In this document: positions 8,756 to 16,747 of the stretch, piece by piece
Position numbering within the stretch: the first letter of the stretch is position 1
Layout: every line of letters begins with the position of its first letter
Origin: an uncultured Spirochaetales bacterium
GTDB lineage: Bacteria; Spirochaetota; Spirochaetia; Sphaerochaetales; Sphaerochaetaceae
Assembly: GCA_902797395.1 (NCBI GenBank)
Contig: CADBSO010000063.1
Span: 1 to 45,497 of the forward strand
Length of the DNA stretch: 45,497 nt
Direction of reading: 5' to 3'
Notes under the pieces: generated by a model
The model's database searches: none
Seen by the model: only the letters and a program-made list of their open reading frames with translations
Told to the model about the DNA's origin: nothing
Made by a program: the position numbers and the translations under genes

Positions 8756-11386
8756 TCAGGCCAATCCCTTGAATTCATAACCTTTTTCAGCTACCACCGA
8801 TTTGACCTTATCCAAATCGAACTCGCCACTGATTTCCAATTCGACCGTTCCGTTCTCATGACTGGCGATCGCCTTTTCAACAAAGTCCAGATTTTCAAGC
8901 GCTTGCTGAATGTTTTTCTCACAGTGCTGACACATCATGCCGCCAACATTTATCTTTTTCATCATAACGGATTTCCTCCCATTACCTCTAGTCGCTCCAG
9001 TTTCGCCGTTCGAATTGCTATCATGTTTTTGCGACATCGAATTCCTTGCTTTTTCAGCAGAGGACTTTATCCTTAATCTGTTCAATCTCAACGCATTAAG
9101 ACAAACCGTTACACTGGAAAGGCTCATTGCGGCGGCACCAATCATCGGATTCATCCCCAACCCAAACATCCCCGCCGCAAGCGGTATGCAAATGAGGTTG
9201 TAGAAAAACGCCCAAAACAGGTTCTCCCTTATATTGCGTATGACCGCACGTCCCAATTTCACGCATGCAAGAGCATCCGCAAGGTCATTGCCCACAAGAA
9301 TGATATCCGCGCTATCCATGGCTATGTCTGTACCAGCGCCCAATGCGATCCCAACATCAGCGCTAACAAGAGCCGGCGCATCGTTTATGCCATCACCTAT
9401 CATCGCCACAAGACCGGAATTTTTGCGCTCAAGAACAGCTTGCGCTTTCTCGTCCGGAAAGACTTCCGCCACAATATCATCCACACCAGCCTGCTTCCCG
9501 ATGTATTCCGCAACTTTGCGATTGTCCCCTGTAAGCATGACCGTTCTCACACCGAGCCTTGCAAACCCATCAATTGCGCTTCCCGATGTTTCCTTAATGG
9601 AATCAACAAGCCCCATGAAACCCATAAGTTTTCCATCTTTGGCGAAATACAGCAGCGTCCTGCCGGATTCCGACAACACATCGGCTTTTTTCCTGAACCC
9701 ATCAAAAACCTCGAAATCGGAAAATCCGGCGGATGACAATATGCGCTTTGCGTTCCCTGCGAAAACCCTCTGCCCGGAAAACGTCCCTTCTACTCCGCTT
9801 CCGGCGACTTCCCTGTAATCCGCAACTTCGCAAGGCGAAGGAATCCCCCTGCTTTCACATGCCCTGACAACCGCTTTGGCGATAGGGTGAGACGATTTGC
9901 TCTCCAATGCGCAAGCGACTTCCATCATTTCCATTTCACTGATGCCTGGAGCTGCCATTGTATCAGAGACCCTCAAAGCGCCTTCGGTTATCGTGCCGGT
10001 CTTATCAATCATCGCAGTCCTTATCTTTCCGATGTTCTCAAGAGCCTCAGCTGTCTTTATCAGGATACCGTTTTTCGCACCAACACCATTTCCAACCATT
10101 ATCGCAACCGGTGTGGCAAGCCCCAAAGCGCACGGACATGAGATCACCAAAACGCAAATACCCCTCGAGACGGCATACGCCGCCGGCGCCCCGGCAATAA
10201 TCCAACCGACAAGCACCGCCAGCGAAAGCAGCATGACTGCCGGAACGAAAAACGACGAAACCCTATCTGCAATCCGCGCTATCGGAGCCTTCGTCGCCGA
10301 TGCATCGCTCACCATACGGATTATGCGGCTCATGGACGTATCACCCCCGACCTTGATTGCCTTGCATTTCAAACATCCAGACAAATTCAAAGTCGCTGCG
10401 CTAACCTTGCTTCCAATCTCCTTGTCAACAGGCATCGATTCACCGGTAAGAGACGATTCATCCGCTGCGCCGAACCCCTCCAGAACGACTCCATCCGCAG
10501 GTATCCTGTCACCCGGTCTGACAATGAAAACCTCTCCGACCGCAAGTTCCCGGCAATCAATTTCAACCTCATGCTCTTTTCCGTCAGCGCCCAAACGAAG
10601 CGCTCTGGCCTTATCAGGCTGCAGTTTCGAAAGGCTTTTCAAAGCATCCGTTGTCCTGCCTTTGGATATCGCCTCCAAAAGCTTGCCCACGGTTATCAAC
10701 GCCGGAATCATCGCAGCGGATTCGAAATAGAGCTCATTATGATATAATTCCAAAATCGCCGCATCGCCCAATCCGCCGGAAAGCATCGCAGACATCCTGA
10801 AAGCAACCGATATGCTCCATGCGAATGAGACCCCGGAACCCAATGCGACCAGCGCATCCATATTCGGAGAGCGCATCATCACTGACTTCAGACCCGCCGA
10901 AAAAAACCTGCGATTAACTATCATGACAAATGCGGAAAGAAGCGCCTGAACCAAAACCAGACCCATATGATTGCCAATGAAAAACGACGGAATCGGCCAG
11001 CCAAGCATGTTATGGCCCATTGTCACATACATGAGCAATGCAAGAAAAGCCACCGAAAAAACCAAACGCCTTTTCAACATCGCAATTTCAGAACGGCCAT
11101 CATCCGGATATGCTTCATGCGCCTTGGCGTTCCCGTCAGCCTTGCCATCCGAATATGCGCCACCTGATAACCCGTCAACGCCATCTGATGAAAGCAGTCG
11201 GGCCGAATACCCGGCCTTCACGACGGCCCGCACCACATCCGAAGGCGATGCGCTGCCTTTCACATTCATTGAATTTGTCAGAAGGCTCACAGCGCAGCTG
11301 TCAACGCCAGCCACCTGTGAAACCGCCTTTTCCACCCGCGCCTGGCAAGCGGCGCAACTCATGCCGGAAACCTCATACCTATCCAT
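8756..11386 (-). CDS. copA: Copper-transporting P1B-type ATPase with HMA domains at both ends
   Basis: This 876-residue inner-membrane ATPase exports Cu(I) from the cytoplasm. The N-terminal HMA domain carries GMSCAAC (C11, C14). The pump core has the TGES loop, the membrane metal-site motif CPC (in ISCPCALG), the phosphorylated Asp in DKTGT, the HP motif (SHPIAKAV) and GDGIND. After the last membrane helices a polar linker leads to a second HMA domain near 812-876 with GMMCQHC, resembling the free chaperone CopZ. The N- and C-terminal arrangement is less common than tandem N-terminal HMAs and may be a captured CopZ gene. It lies 9 nt downstream of NAD kinase with no strong ribosome site, so it is probably cotranscribed. 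No CsoR or CopY gene is adjacent. Confidence 0.93.
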   Translation of the reverse strand: MDRYEVSGMSCAACQARVEKAVSQVAGVDSCAVSLLTNSMNVKGSASPSDVVRAVVKAGYSARLLSSDGVDGLSGGAYSDGKADGNAKAHEAYPDDGRSEIAMLKRRLVFSVAFLALLMYVTMGHNMLGWPIPSFFIGNHMGLVLVQALLSAFVMIVNRRFFSAGLKSVMMRSPNMDALVALGSGVSFAWSISVAFRMSAMLSGGLGDAAILELYHNELYFESAAMIPALITVGKLLEAISKGRTTDALKSLSKLQPDKARALRLGADGKEHEVEIDCRELAVGEVFIVRPGDRIPADGVVLEGFGAADESSLTGESMPVDKEIGSKVSAATLNLSGCLKCKAIKVGGDTSMSRIIRMVSDASATKAPIARIADRVSSFFVPAVMLLSLAVLVGWIIAGAPAAYAVSRGICVLVISCPCALGLATPVAIMVGNGVGAKNGILIKTAEALENIGKIRTAMIDKTGTITEGALRVSDTMAAPGISEMEMMEVACALESKSSHPIAKAVVRACESRGIPSPCEVADYREVAGSGVEGTFSGQRVFAGNAKRILSSAGFSDFEVFDGFRKKADVLSESGRTLLYFAKDGKLMGFMGLVDSIKETSGSAIDGFARLGVRTVMLTGDNRKVAEYIGKQAGVDDIVAEVFPDEKAQAVLERKNSGLVAMIGDGINDAPALVSADVGIALGAGTDIAMDSADIILVGNDLADALACVKLGRAVIRNIRENLFWAFFYNLICIPLAAGMFGLGMNPMIGAAAMSLSSVTVCLNALRLNRLRIKSSAEKARNSMSQKHDSNSNGETGATRGNGRKSVMMKKINVGGMMCQHCEKNIQQALENLDFVEKAIASHENGTVELEISGEFDLDKVKSVVAEKGYEFKGLA

Positions 11387-11395
11387 ACGGAAAAA

Positions 11396-12241
11396 TCATT
11401 TTTTAAGCCATTCCAGCTTGTTTCCTATTCTTTCAAATTCGCTTAAAGCCGGATTCCTTATAATGCGAACCGTCTTCTCGTATATGCTGATATCGAGCTT
11501 CTCATCCGATTTGAATTCCGAAAAAAATACGCCATCGCAATCTATTATGCCCTCGTTCGACTTCTCATTCTCCATCAATGTCAGCCGCAATTTCGCCTTT
11601 TCCGTGAACACAAGCCCCCTATCCATGCTCATGAACGGATTATTCGGCATAAAAAGAAAAGCCTTCATGTCATTAGAGAGTATGCTCGCTCCGGCAGCCA
11701 TGGAATACGCCGTGCTGCCCGTAGGCGTAGCTACAATGACCCCATCGGCGCACAGTGGGCCTGCGAACACCTCATCATTAACGCTTGCTTTGATCCTTAT
11801 CACAGAACGGAACTGCGGCCTATGGAGATACACCTCGTTCACGCAGATATCCTCTTTCAGGACTTTAGTCTTCTTCAAGTGGCGTATCCTGAGCAAAATC
11901 CTCTTGGAGCAGGCAAACGACCCTTCCAGAGTCTTTTTAAGCCCATCCTTCCAATCGGCTTTCGTATATGGCGTTATAAAACCCAATGTGCCATTGTTTA
12001 TGGCAAAAAAAGGTATGCACAGCGAATGGAACTCGTGTATTGCCTTCAATAACGTCCCATCCCCACCTAAGGTTATTATGAAATCAAATTTCTGCTTGAG
12101 TATTCCGGTCTTGTCGTAACTTGAGAATTTCTCAACCACGCAATCCGCATCCTCTTTCCTCAAAAACGAAATTATGCTGTCCGTAAAGGATTCCGCATTC
12201 TGCTTATACGGATTGACAAAAAGCAACACTCTCTTCTTCAT
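11396..12241 (-). CDS. nadK: NAD kinase
   Basis: This 281-residue enzyme phosphorylates NAD to NADP using ATP or polyphosphate. The diagnostic GGDGTLL motif lies near residue 60, followed by NNGTLGFI and the conserved ATPTGSTAYSMAAG block. Length is normal for the family. It follows the FAD synthetase gene by 100 nt and precedes copA by 9 nt. The start ATG lacks a Shine-Dalgarno sequence, and a TATAAT (12252-12257, minus strand) sits only 10 nt before it, so the mRNA may be leaderless or nearly so. Confidence 0.93.
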   Translation of the reverse strand: MKKRVLLFVNPYKQNAESFTDSIISFLRKEDADCVVEKFSSYDKTGILKQKFDFIITLGGDGTLLKAIHEFHSLCIPFFAINNGTLGFITPYTKADWKDGLKKTLEGSFACSKRILLRIRHLKKTKVLKEDICVNEVYLHRPQFRSVIRIKASVNDEVFAGPLCADGVIVATPTGSTAYSMAAGASILSNDMKAFLFMPNNPFMSMDRGLVFTEKAKLRLTLMENEKSNEGIIDCDGVFFSEFKSDEKLDISIYEKTVRIIRNPALSEFERIGNKLEWLKK

Positions 12242-12341
12242 TATGGTTTCAATTATACACCTTTATCGCAAAACATTAAAGGACGCTTCCAAAAACCCCA
12301 GGGTCCGAGCCCAGCCGCGCTTCTTATCCGTGAAGCCGCCG

Positions 12342-12986
12342 TTATGTCAAATACTTCATCCTATCCTCTTGCGAAAGTCCGCCCTTGCTGCGAATCATGT
12401 TCCGAAGAAAAGTGCTTGATATTTTGCGATTGTCGCACATGACATCATCCACAATGACAATTTTTCCAGGAAATTCCCTAGCGATATCATCCACCGCCAT
12501 ATAATCCGATGGATTGCCGCATTTGAAATCCATGCCAGCTACAAGGCACTCGACGCCGCGAGCGAAAAGCCATGAAATAAAATCCCGACCGCTCATGGAT
12601 TTTATCCTGTCATTGAAATCCAAAACCAGAACGTAATCCGCTCCAAGAGACAAAACGGCTTCCGTCTTCTCTTCGACGCCCATAAGCTCAAATTGATTTT
12701 GAAGATTGAAGGAATCCTTCGGATTCCTGCTGAATGTGATCACGCATGATACCGCATTGCGCTTTCCACTCTCCGATAAAAGAGCGGAGATGACTTTCCT
12801 ATGACCCTTATGAACACCATCAAAAACGCCTACGCTTGCGCATGACGGACGAGCAAACACCTCAGATGAAGCCACCTGCGATAATTTTCCGGATCTCAAG
12901 GCAAACGCTTTGAAGCTCGGAGCAAAAAGCAAATCCGATTTCGGCGCATCCATATGCCGCTTCTCATCCATATGCAACCCAAACAA
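12342..12986 (-). CDS. ribF: RibF-like FAD synthetase without a riboflavin kinase domain
   Basis: This 214-residue protein matches the FMN adenylyltransferase half of bacterial RibF. It has the nucleotidyltransferase signature GVFDGVHKGHRKVI (the GxHxGH-type ATP site), a MSGRDFISWLF helix, VAGMDFKCG, and ISSTFLRNMI in place of the usual ISST.IR motif. Bifunctional RibF is about 300 residues. Here the chain stops right after the first domain (near KYLT), so the C-terminal riboflavin kinase is absent and no kinase gene is seen in the window. It lies 3 nt after the radical SAM gene in the same orientation. It may make FAD only, or depend on a kinase encoded elsewhere. Confidence 0.8.
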   Translation of the reverse strand: MFGLHMDEKRHMDAPKSDLLFAPSFKAFALRSGKLSQVASSEVFARPSCASVGVFDGVHKGHRKVISALLSESGKRNAVSCVITFSRNPKDSFNLQNQFELMGVEEKTEAVLSLGADYVLVLDFNDRIKSMSGRDFISWLFARGVECLVAGMDFKCGNPSDYMAVDDIAREFPGKIVIVDDVMCDNRKISSTFLRNMIRSKGGLSQEDRMKYLT

Positions 12987-12989
12987 ATC

Positions 12990-14117
12990 TCAATGCGAGC
13001 CGGCGCCGCTATCGCACACGCCGAATTTCCCGGGAAGCGAACATCTTGACGGGCCGCAACGCAACGAGGAATACAAATGAATGCCATTTCCCGCGCAATG
13101 CCTGTACTCCCCGCATTCGGCGCACATTCCGCGTTTGGTCCAGCTTCTATCTCTGAATATGCCGAAATCCTCATTCCAGATCCTCATAAAGGGCTTATCA
13201 TGCAAATTCCCGATGATGAAATCATTCGAACGCGCGCTTATGCACCCTCCAACGCTTCCATCGGCAAATATCCCGGCATTCGTTATTCCAGCCCTGCAAA
13301 AATAATATGAGCCGCGCGCCTTCATCTCATAATCGCCAAGCCACCCTTCGCAGGAATAGCTTACATTCATATCCCCTGATGATCTAGCATCGGAAATGAA
13401 ATCCAGCATGCCACGATATTCGTCTCGGGAAAGCTCGTATTTGCCGCTCCCCGCTCTTCCGGAAGGAAACACCGAGAACAATCTCCAATTCCTGACACCC
13501 GCCTCGCACAGCATCCGCTTGATTTCGGGCAACGATCCGAAATTATCAGGATTCACGCAGGTCACAACATCAAAATCGAATGGAGTCCTCCCTTGGGACT
13601 GTGATACGAATTTCGCAGCATTCCTTATCGCCACCATCGCATTATCAAATGATTTGGGATGATTTCTCAAAGCATTGTGCTCCCCTTCAAGCCCATCCAT
13701 GCTGATAGTGAGCGAATTAAGACCGGAGTTCACAAGCTCTACGAATTTCGCAGGCGACAAGGCAAATCCGTTCGACACCATTCCAGCCGGAAAGCCACGT
13801 GAGCGTATTTCAGAAATAATGCTCGACAAATCGCTTCGCATAAGCGGCTCGCCACCTGTTATTCCAATCATTACGGACGCGGGATCAAAATGCCTTGCGA
13901 TATCATCCAAGGCCGAAAAAAAGAGCAAAGCATCAGCATCAGGCGTCTCACTCGAGGATTTGCAGTCGCTGCCGCAATGCCCGCAATTCAAGTTGCATCG
14001 CAGAGTACATTCCCATAGAACCGATCTTAAAGGATGCGTCTTTGTTTCTGTTTTCCTGTAAATATCAAACAGACGCCTTCTAAGGCTTTCAACAATTCCT
14101 GCTATCATGCGATTCAA
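12990..14117 (-). CDS. Radical SAM/SPASM enzyme of an rSAM/lipoprotein pair
   Basis: This is a 375-residue protein. WECTLRCNLNCGHCGSDC supplies the CX3CX2C [4Fe-4S]-SAM site (C41, C45, C48), followed by the GGEPL motif. A SPASM-like C-terminal region (about 270-375) carries many cysteines (CAECGEYRHCAGNG) for auxiliary clusters. The WECTLRCNLNC start and the adjoining small lipoprotein are what I remember of the TIGRFAM 'rSAM/lipoprotein system' (TIGR04133 with TIGR04134). Such SPASM enzymes usually modify peptides or proteins, so the neighbouring lipoprotein is the likely substrate, but this is inference. The assigned start is TTG within a TTGA overlap with the lipoprotein stop; an ATG at 14106-14108 is an alternative. 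Confidence 0.88.
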   Translation of the reverse strand: MNRMIAGIVESLRRRLFDIYRKTETKTHPLRSVLWECTLRCNLNCGHCGSDCKSSSETPDADALLFFSALDDIARHFDPASVMIGITGGEPLMRSDLSSIISEIRSRGFPAGMVSNGFALSPAKFVELVNSGLNSLTISMDGLEGEHNALRNHPKSFDNAMVAIRNAAKFVSQSQGRTPFDFDVVTCVNPDNFGSLPEIKRMLCEAGVRNWRLFSVFPSGRAGSGKYELSRDEYRGMLDFISDARSSGDMNVSYSCEGWLGDYEMKARGSYYFCRAGITNAGIFADGSVGGCISARSNDFIIGNLHDKPFMRIWNEDFGIFRDRSWTKRGMCAECGEYRHCAGNGIHLYSSLRCGPSRCSLPGKFGVCDSGAGSH

Positions 14118-14596
14118 TCGGAACCGGAACCGGCCTCACGAAAATCGGAATCCGCTTTTGGCGACATCCCAATATCCAAATCCAGATGATCCTCCTGACC
14201 GGCCTTAGTGAACAGCGCTTCAGCGACCTTGTCATCAAAACCGGCCTTAGCAGCTTTTACAGTCACTTTATGATCATCCTCAAGCTCATCTTTTGCAGAC
14301 ATGCATTCAAGTTCAACATAATAGAAGCCTTCCTTTCCGGAAACCGCATAATGTCGGCACACGCTTTCTGTCGCGCCGTTACCACCCGCCAAAGAATGGG
14401 ACGCTTCTATCGCAGCGCCACCGATCGCATTGCCTGACGAATCCTTCACATGACCGCTTATGGATCTTTTAAGATCCGGCAGAGGCTCGTAAGGCGACGG
14501 CGCATACATGCTCGGCGGCGCATAGCATGCAGTCAGAAGAACCGTGCAACCCCCCAATAAAAAACCTGCAATACGATTCAATGCTTTCGACAGCAT
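14114..14596 (-). CDS. Small lipoprotein, probable partner of the radical SAM enzyme
   Basis: This 160-residue protein has a signal peptide ending in the lipobox LTAC (C24), so it should be lipidated and cleaved by signal peptidase II (a candidate lspA is at 42.4 kb). The mature N-terminus YAPPSMYAPSPYEP is followed by a segment like a carboxypeptidase-regulatory beta-sandwich (ISGHVKDSSGNAIGGAAIEA), two more cysteines and an acidic tail. A good ribosome site (AGGAG) precedes the ATG. The gene overlaps the radical SAM gene by 4 nt, the strongest sign of joint function. Biological role unknown. The resemblance to TIGR04134 is recalled, not searched. Confidence 0.8.
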   Translation of the reverse strand: MLSKALNRIAGFLLGGCTVLLTACYAPPSMYAPSPYEPLPDLKRSISGHVKDSSGNAIGGAAIEASHSLAGGNGATESVCRHYAVSGKEGFYYVELECMSAKDELEDDHKVTVKAAKAGFDDKVAEALFTKAGQEDHLDLDIGMSPKADSDFREAGSGSD

Positions 14597-14609
14597 TCCC
14601 TACTCCTGC

Positions 14610-15194
14610 TCATGCCTCAAAATAATCAATGCCATGCTCTTTCTTCAAATATCGGACATAATACATGAGACATGTCATCATCATTGCGTTTTTCGCTTCC
14701 TTGTCAACCCCCATGTATTCGGTTATGACCTTTTTCTCGTCCATTTCCAGAATCTCAATCTCCTCATGCTCATCGAGACTCTGGCTGAACTGCCTTTGAG
14801 CGTTCTCCGCAACGAAGAAATGCACCGTATTCTCCATTATCGCGGGATTGGGACTCAAGCTTCCTATCTTGATAAGCCTATCGCATGTCATTCCGGATTC
14901 TTCCTTGAGCTCCCTTTCCGCTCCATCCGCAGGACTCTCGCCGGACTCTATGTTTCCGCAAGGAAATTCAACGCTTATCTGATCCGAACCATGCCTGTAT
15001 TGGCGAACCAAAGTCATGAACCGCTTGCCATCCTTGATCGTCACCGGCACGACAACCGCCCAATCCTTGGATTTTATCGAATAGAACTCTCCGACCTTCT
15101 TATCGTCAATAGCGCTTCTTCGCCTATGCTTCATCACCTTAAGAATCCTCAGGGAAAGCATCGGCTCATCAGATTCGTTAATCCATTTCTTCAT
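14610..15194 (-). CDS. Nudix hydrolase, ADP-ribose pyrophosphatase-like
   Basis: This 194-residue protein carries a complete Nudix box, GNIESGESPADGAERELKEE followed by SG, which matches GX5EX7REUXEEXGU and binds the metal that cleaves a diphosphate linkage. Overall layout (ISVEFPCGNIESGE and an N-terminal strand region) resembles ADP-ribose or nucleoside-diphosphate-sugar pyrophosphatases, but substrate cannot be read from sequence. The start has GAGGTG 5-6 nt upstream. It is first in the leftward series Nudix, lipoprotein, radical SAM, FAD synthetase, with gaps of 13, -4 and 3 nt. Confidence 0.85.
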   Translation of the reverse strand: MKKWINESDEPMLSLRILKVMKHRRRSAIDDKKVGEFYSIKSKDWAVVVPVTIKDGKRFMTLVRQYRHGSDQISVEFPCGNIESGESPADGAERELKEESGMTCDRLIKIGSLSPNPAIMENTVHFFVAENAQRQFSQSLDEHEEIEILEMDEKKVITEYMGVDKEAKNAMMMTCLMYYVRYLKKEHGIDYFEA

Positions 15195-15215
15195 GCCAAC
15201 ACCTCAATCATAGCC

Positions 15216-15244
15216 ATTATATGATACTAATGCGTTTTTTTCAA
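15216..15244 (-). promoter_or_regulatory. Promoter for the Nudix-lipoprotein-radical SAM operon
   Basis: On the minus strand TTGAAA (15239-15244) is separated by 17 nt from TATAAT (15216-15221), 22 nt before the Nudix ATG. It points away from the tRNA promoter. Confidence 0.6.
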
Positions 15245-15267
15245 AACCAATCGCAAAACGAAACAAT

Positions 15268-15295
15268 TTGACAAATTCAGAAAAAAGACTATCAT
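15268..15295 (+). promoter_or_regulatory. Promoter for tRNA-Asn
   Basis: TTGACA (15268-15273) is a perfect -35 element, followed after 16 nt by TATCAT (15290-15295). The tRNA begins 28 nt further on, leaving a short 5' leader. Confidence 0.65.
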
Positions 15296-15323
15296 TTATT
15301 AAGTCAGTCGTCGATTGGCAAAT

Positions 15324-15396
<73 letters not shown>

Positions 15397-15410
15397 TTTT
15401 TTTATTTTAA

Positions 15411-15520
15411 AGAGCGCTTCTAAAAAAAACCCACGACACAAGTTCACAAATTATCCTTCAGCGTTTCTCGGTCTCGAAGATCACAGCATCTCCAAGCGAT
15501 GGTCTTTCAAAAGCACCCTT
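15411..15520 (+). repeat. Family B repeat between tRNA-Asn and ccdA-trx
   Basis: The left end AGAGCGCTTCTAAAAA and right end TCTTTCAAAAGCACCCTT are imperfect inverted repeats of each other and match the ends of copies at 35.7, 37.8, 43.4 and 45.0 kb. The copy lies between the tRNA and the convergent ccdA-trx gene. No coding content is seen. Confidence 0.65.
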
Positions 15521-15557
15521 AAAACCAAACTATTAAAAGCAGCTATTCACATCCGAC

Positions 15558-16730
15558 TCATTTCACATATTCATCAATGAAGCTCAAAACATAGTCCTTC
15601 TGCCTGAAACCGGCAAACGACTTGACAACTTCACCGTTTTTGAATACAAAAACCGCGGGAATCGCAGACACGCCGTATTTCGAAGCCAGATCCGGCTGCT
15701 CATCAACATTCACCTTTCCGACTTTTATTTTTCCGTGATAATCATCCGCAATATCAGCAATGACAGGTGAAAGCATGCGACATGGTCCGCACCATTCCGC
15801 CCAAAAATCCACCAAAACAGGTATTTGGGAATTGATCACCTCATCGGTGAAATTCCCGCTTGTAAGTTTTATCTCATTCATGCTTGTCCTCCTTATTTCA
15901 AGCAAATTGCTTCTTCTTTTTCCAGATGCAGTCCTTGAATCACCTGCATCACGACCAGACCCTTCATTGCGAACCGAATCCTGAAGCCCGATAAGTCTTT
16001 TAATCTTCAGCACGTTTCCATTCCATGACAAGGTCCCGAATCCGAACATCATGAGAATGCCCATGAAAACCAAAAGCGAGCCGCAAATGATATCAATTGT
16101 CCTGTAATGCCTTTTGATCAAACCGAAAAAACCTTTAAGCCTATCCAATGCCAGCGCGGAGACGATAAACGGCACGCCTAATCCCAACGAATACGACAAT
16201 AGCAGCAAAAACCCTTTAAATACCGTAGCCGATGCGGATGCCAACGCCAAGGCCGACCCCAGAAAAACACCTACACAGGGTGAAACGCTAGAAGCATAGA
16301 TGCAGCCAAATGCGAACGCGGACGTCAATGATCGCACTCTTCGACCCGCATTGCGTCCCTTCAGCGGCAAATTGAAAACTCCAAGATATGACAGTCCGAA
16401 TAGAACAACCAAAGTTCCGCAAATCACACTTACCACTACGGAGTATCGGGCCAAAACTCTTCCAAGAGTGCCAGCCAGCACGCCAAGCAAGCAAAAAACA
16501 GCGGAAAATCCAAAAACAAAAGCCAATGTCCTTAAAAACAATACAAGACTTCCCGACTTGGCTCCAACCGAGCCACAACCGGCGTCATCGCCTCCTTCAG
16601 CATTATCGCAAAAGTCCGCAGCATCGGAATTCGCAGCAAAATACGAAACGTAAACCGGCAAAAGCGGAAGCATGCATGGCGATATGAAAGAAAGCAAGCC
16701 CTCTATAAATGCAAGCAGATACTCAGTCAA
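15558..16730 (-). CDS. CcdA-type thiol transporter fused to thioredoxin
   Basis: This 390-residue frame has two parts. Residues 1-240 are a six-helix CcdA/DsbD-like membrane protein with the paired SPC motifs (FISPCMLPLLP near 15 and VSPCVG near 150) that pass electrons from cytoplasmic thioredoxin to the periplasm. A polar linker (about 245-283) joins a complete thioredoxin with WCGPC (C314, C317). In this topology the thioredoxin could load the transporter directly. The TTG start gives the typical CcdA N-terminus (EYLLAFIEGLLSF). A near-perfect Shine-Dalgarno sequence lies in the linker before an in-frame ATG at 15879-15881, so free thioredoxin of 107 residues is probably also made. It is last in a leftward series with two Sel1 lipoproteins. 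Confidence 0.88.
   Translation of the reverse strand: MTEYLLAFIEGLLSFISPCMLPLLPVYVSYFAANSDAADFCDNAEGGDDAGCGSVGAKSGSLVLFLRTLAFVFGFSAVFCLLGVLAGTLGRVLARYSVVVSVICGTLVVLFGLSYLGVFNLPLKGRNAGRRVRSLTSAFAFGCIYASSVSPCVGVFLGSALALASASATVFKGFLLLLSYSLGLGVPFIVSALALDRLKGFFGLIKRHYRTIDIICGSLLVFMGILMMFGFGTLSWNGNVLKIKRLIGLQDSVRNEGSGRDAGDSRTASGKRRSNLLEIRRTSMNEIKLTSGNFTDEVINSQIPVLVDFWAEWCGPCRMLSPVIADIADDYHGKIKVGKVNVDEQPDLASKYGVSAIPAVFVFKNGEVVKSFAGFRQKDYVLSFIDEYVK
15887..15894 (-). promoter_or_regulatory. Internal ribosome binding site for the thioredoxin part of the fusion
   Basis: AAGGAGGA on the minus strand lies 5 nt upstream of the in-frame ATG at 15879-15881, which starts MNEIKLTSGNF, a normal thioredoxin N-terminus. 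It is better than the ribosome sites of most neighbouring genes, which argues for independent initiation inside the fused frame. Confidence 0.75.
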
Positions 16731-16747
16731 ATCCGAATCCCGATAAA

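Noticed and set aside
10971-12119. Plus-strand frame of 382 codons across copA and nadK
   Set aside because: It is antisense to two genes with complete catalytic motifs and has low-complexity Ser/Pro/Ala composition.
12278-12300. Family B copy between ribF and nadK
   Set aside because: Only one end (GGACGCTTCCAAAAACC) is recognisable and no inverted partner follows, so I list it only as a possible fragment.
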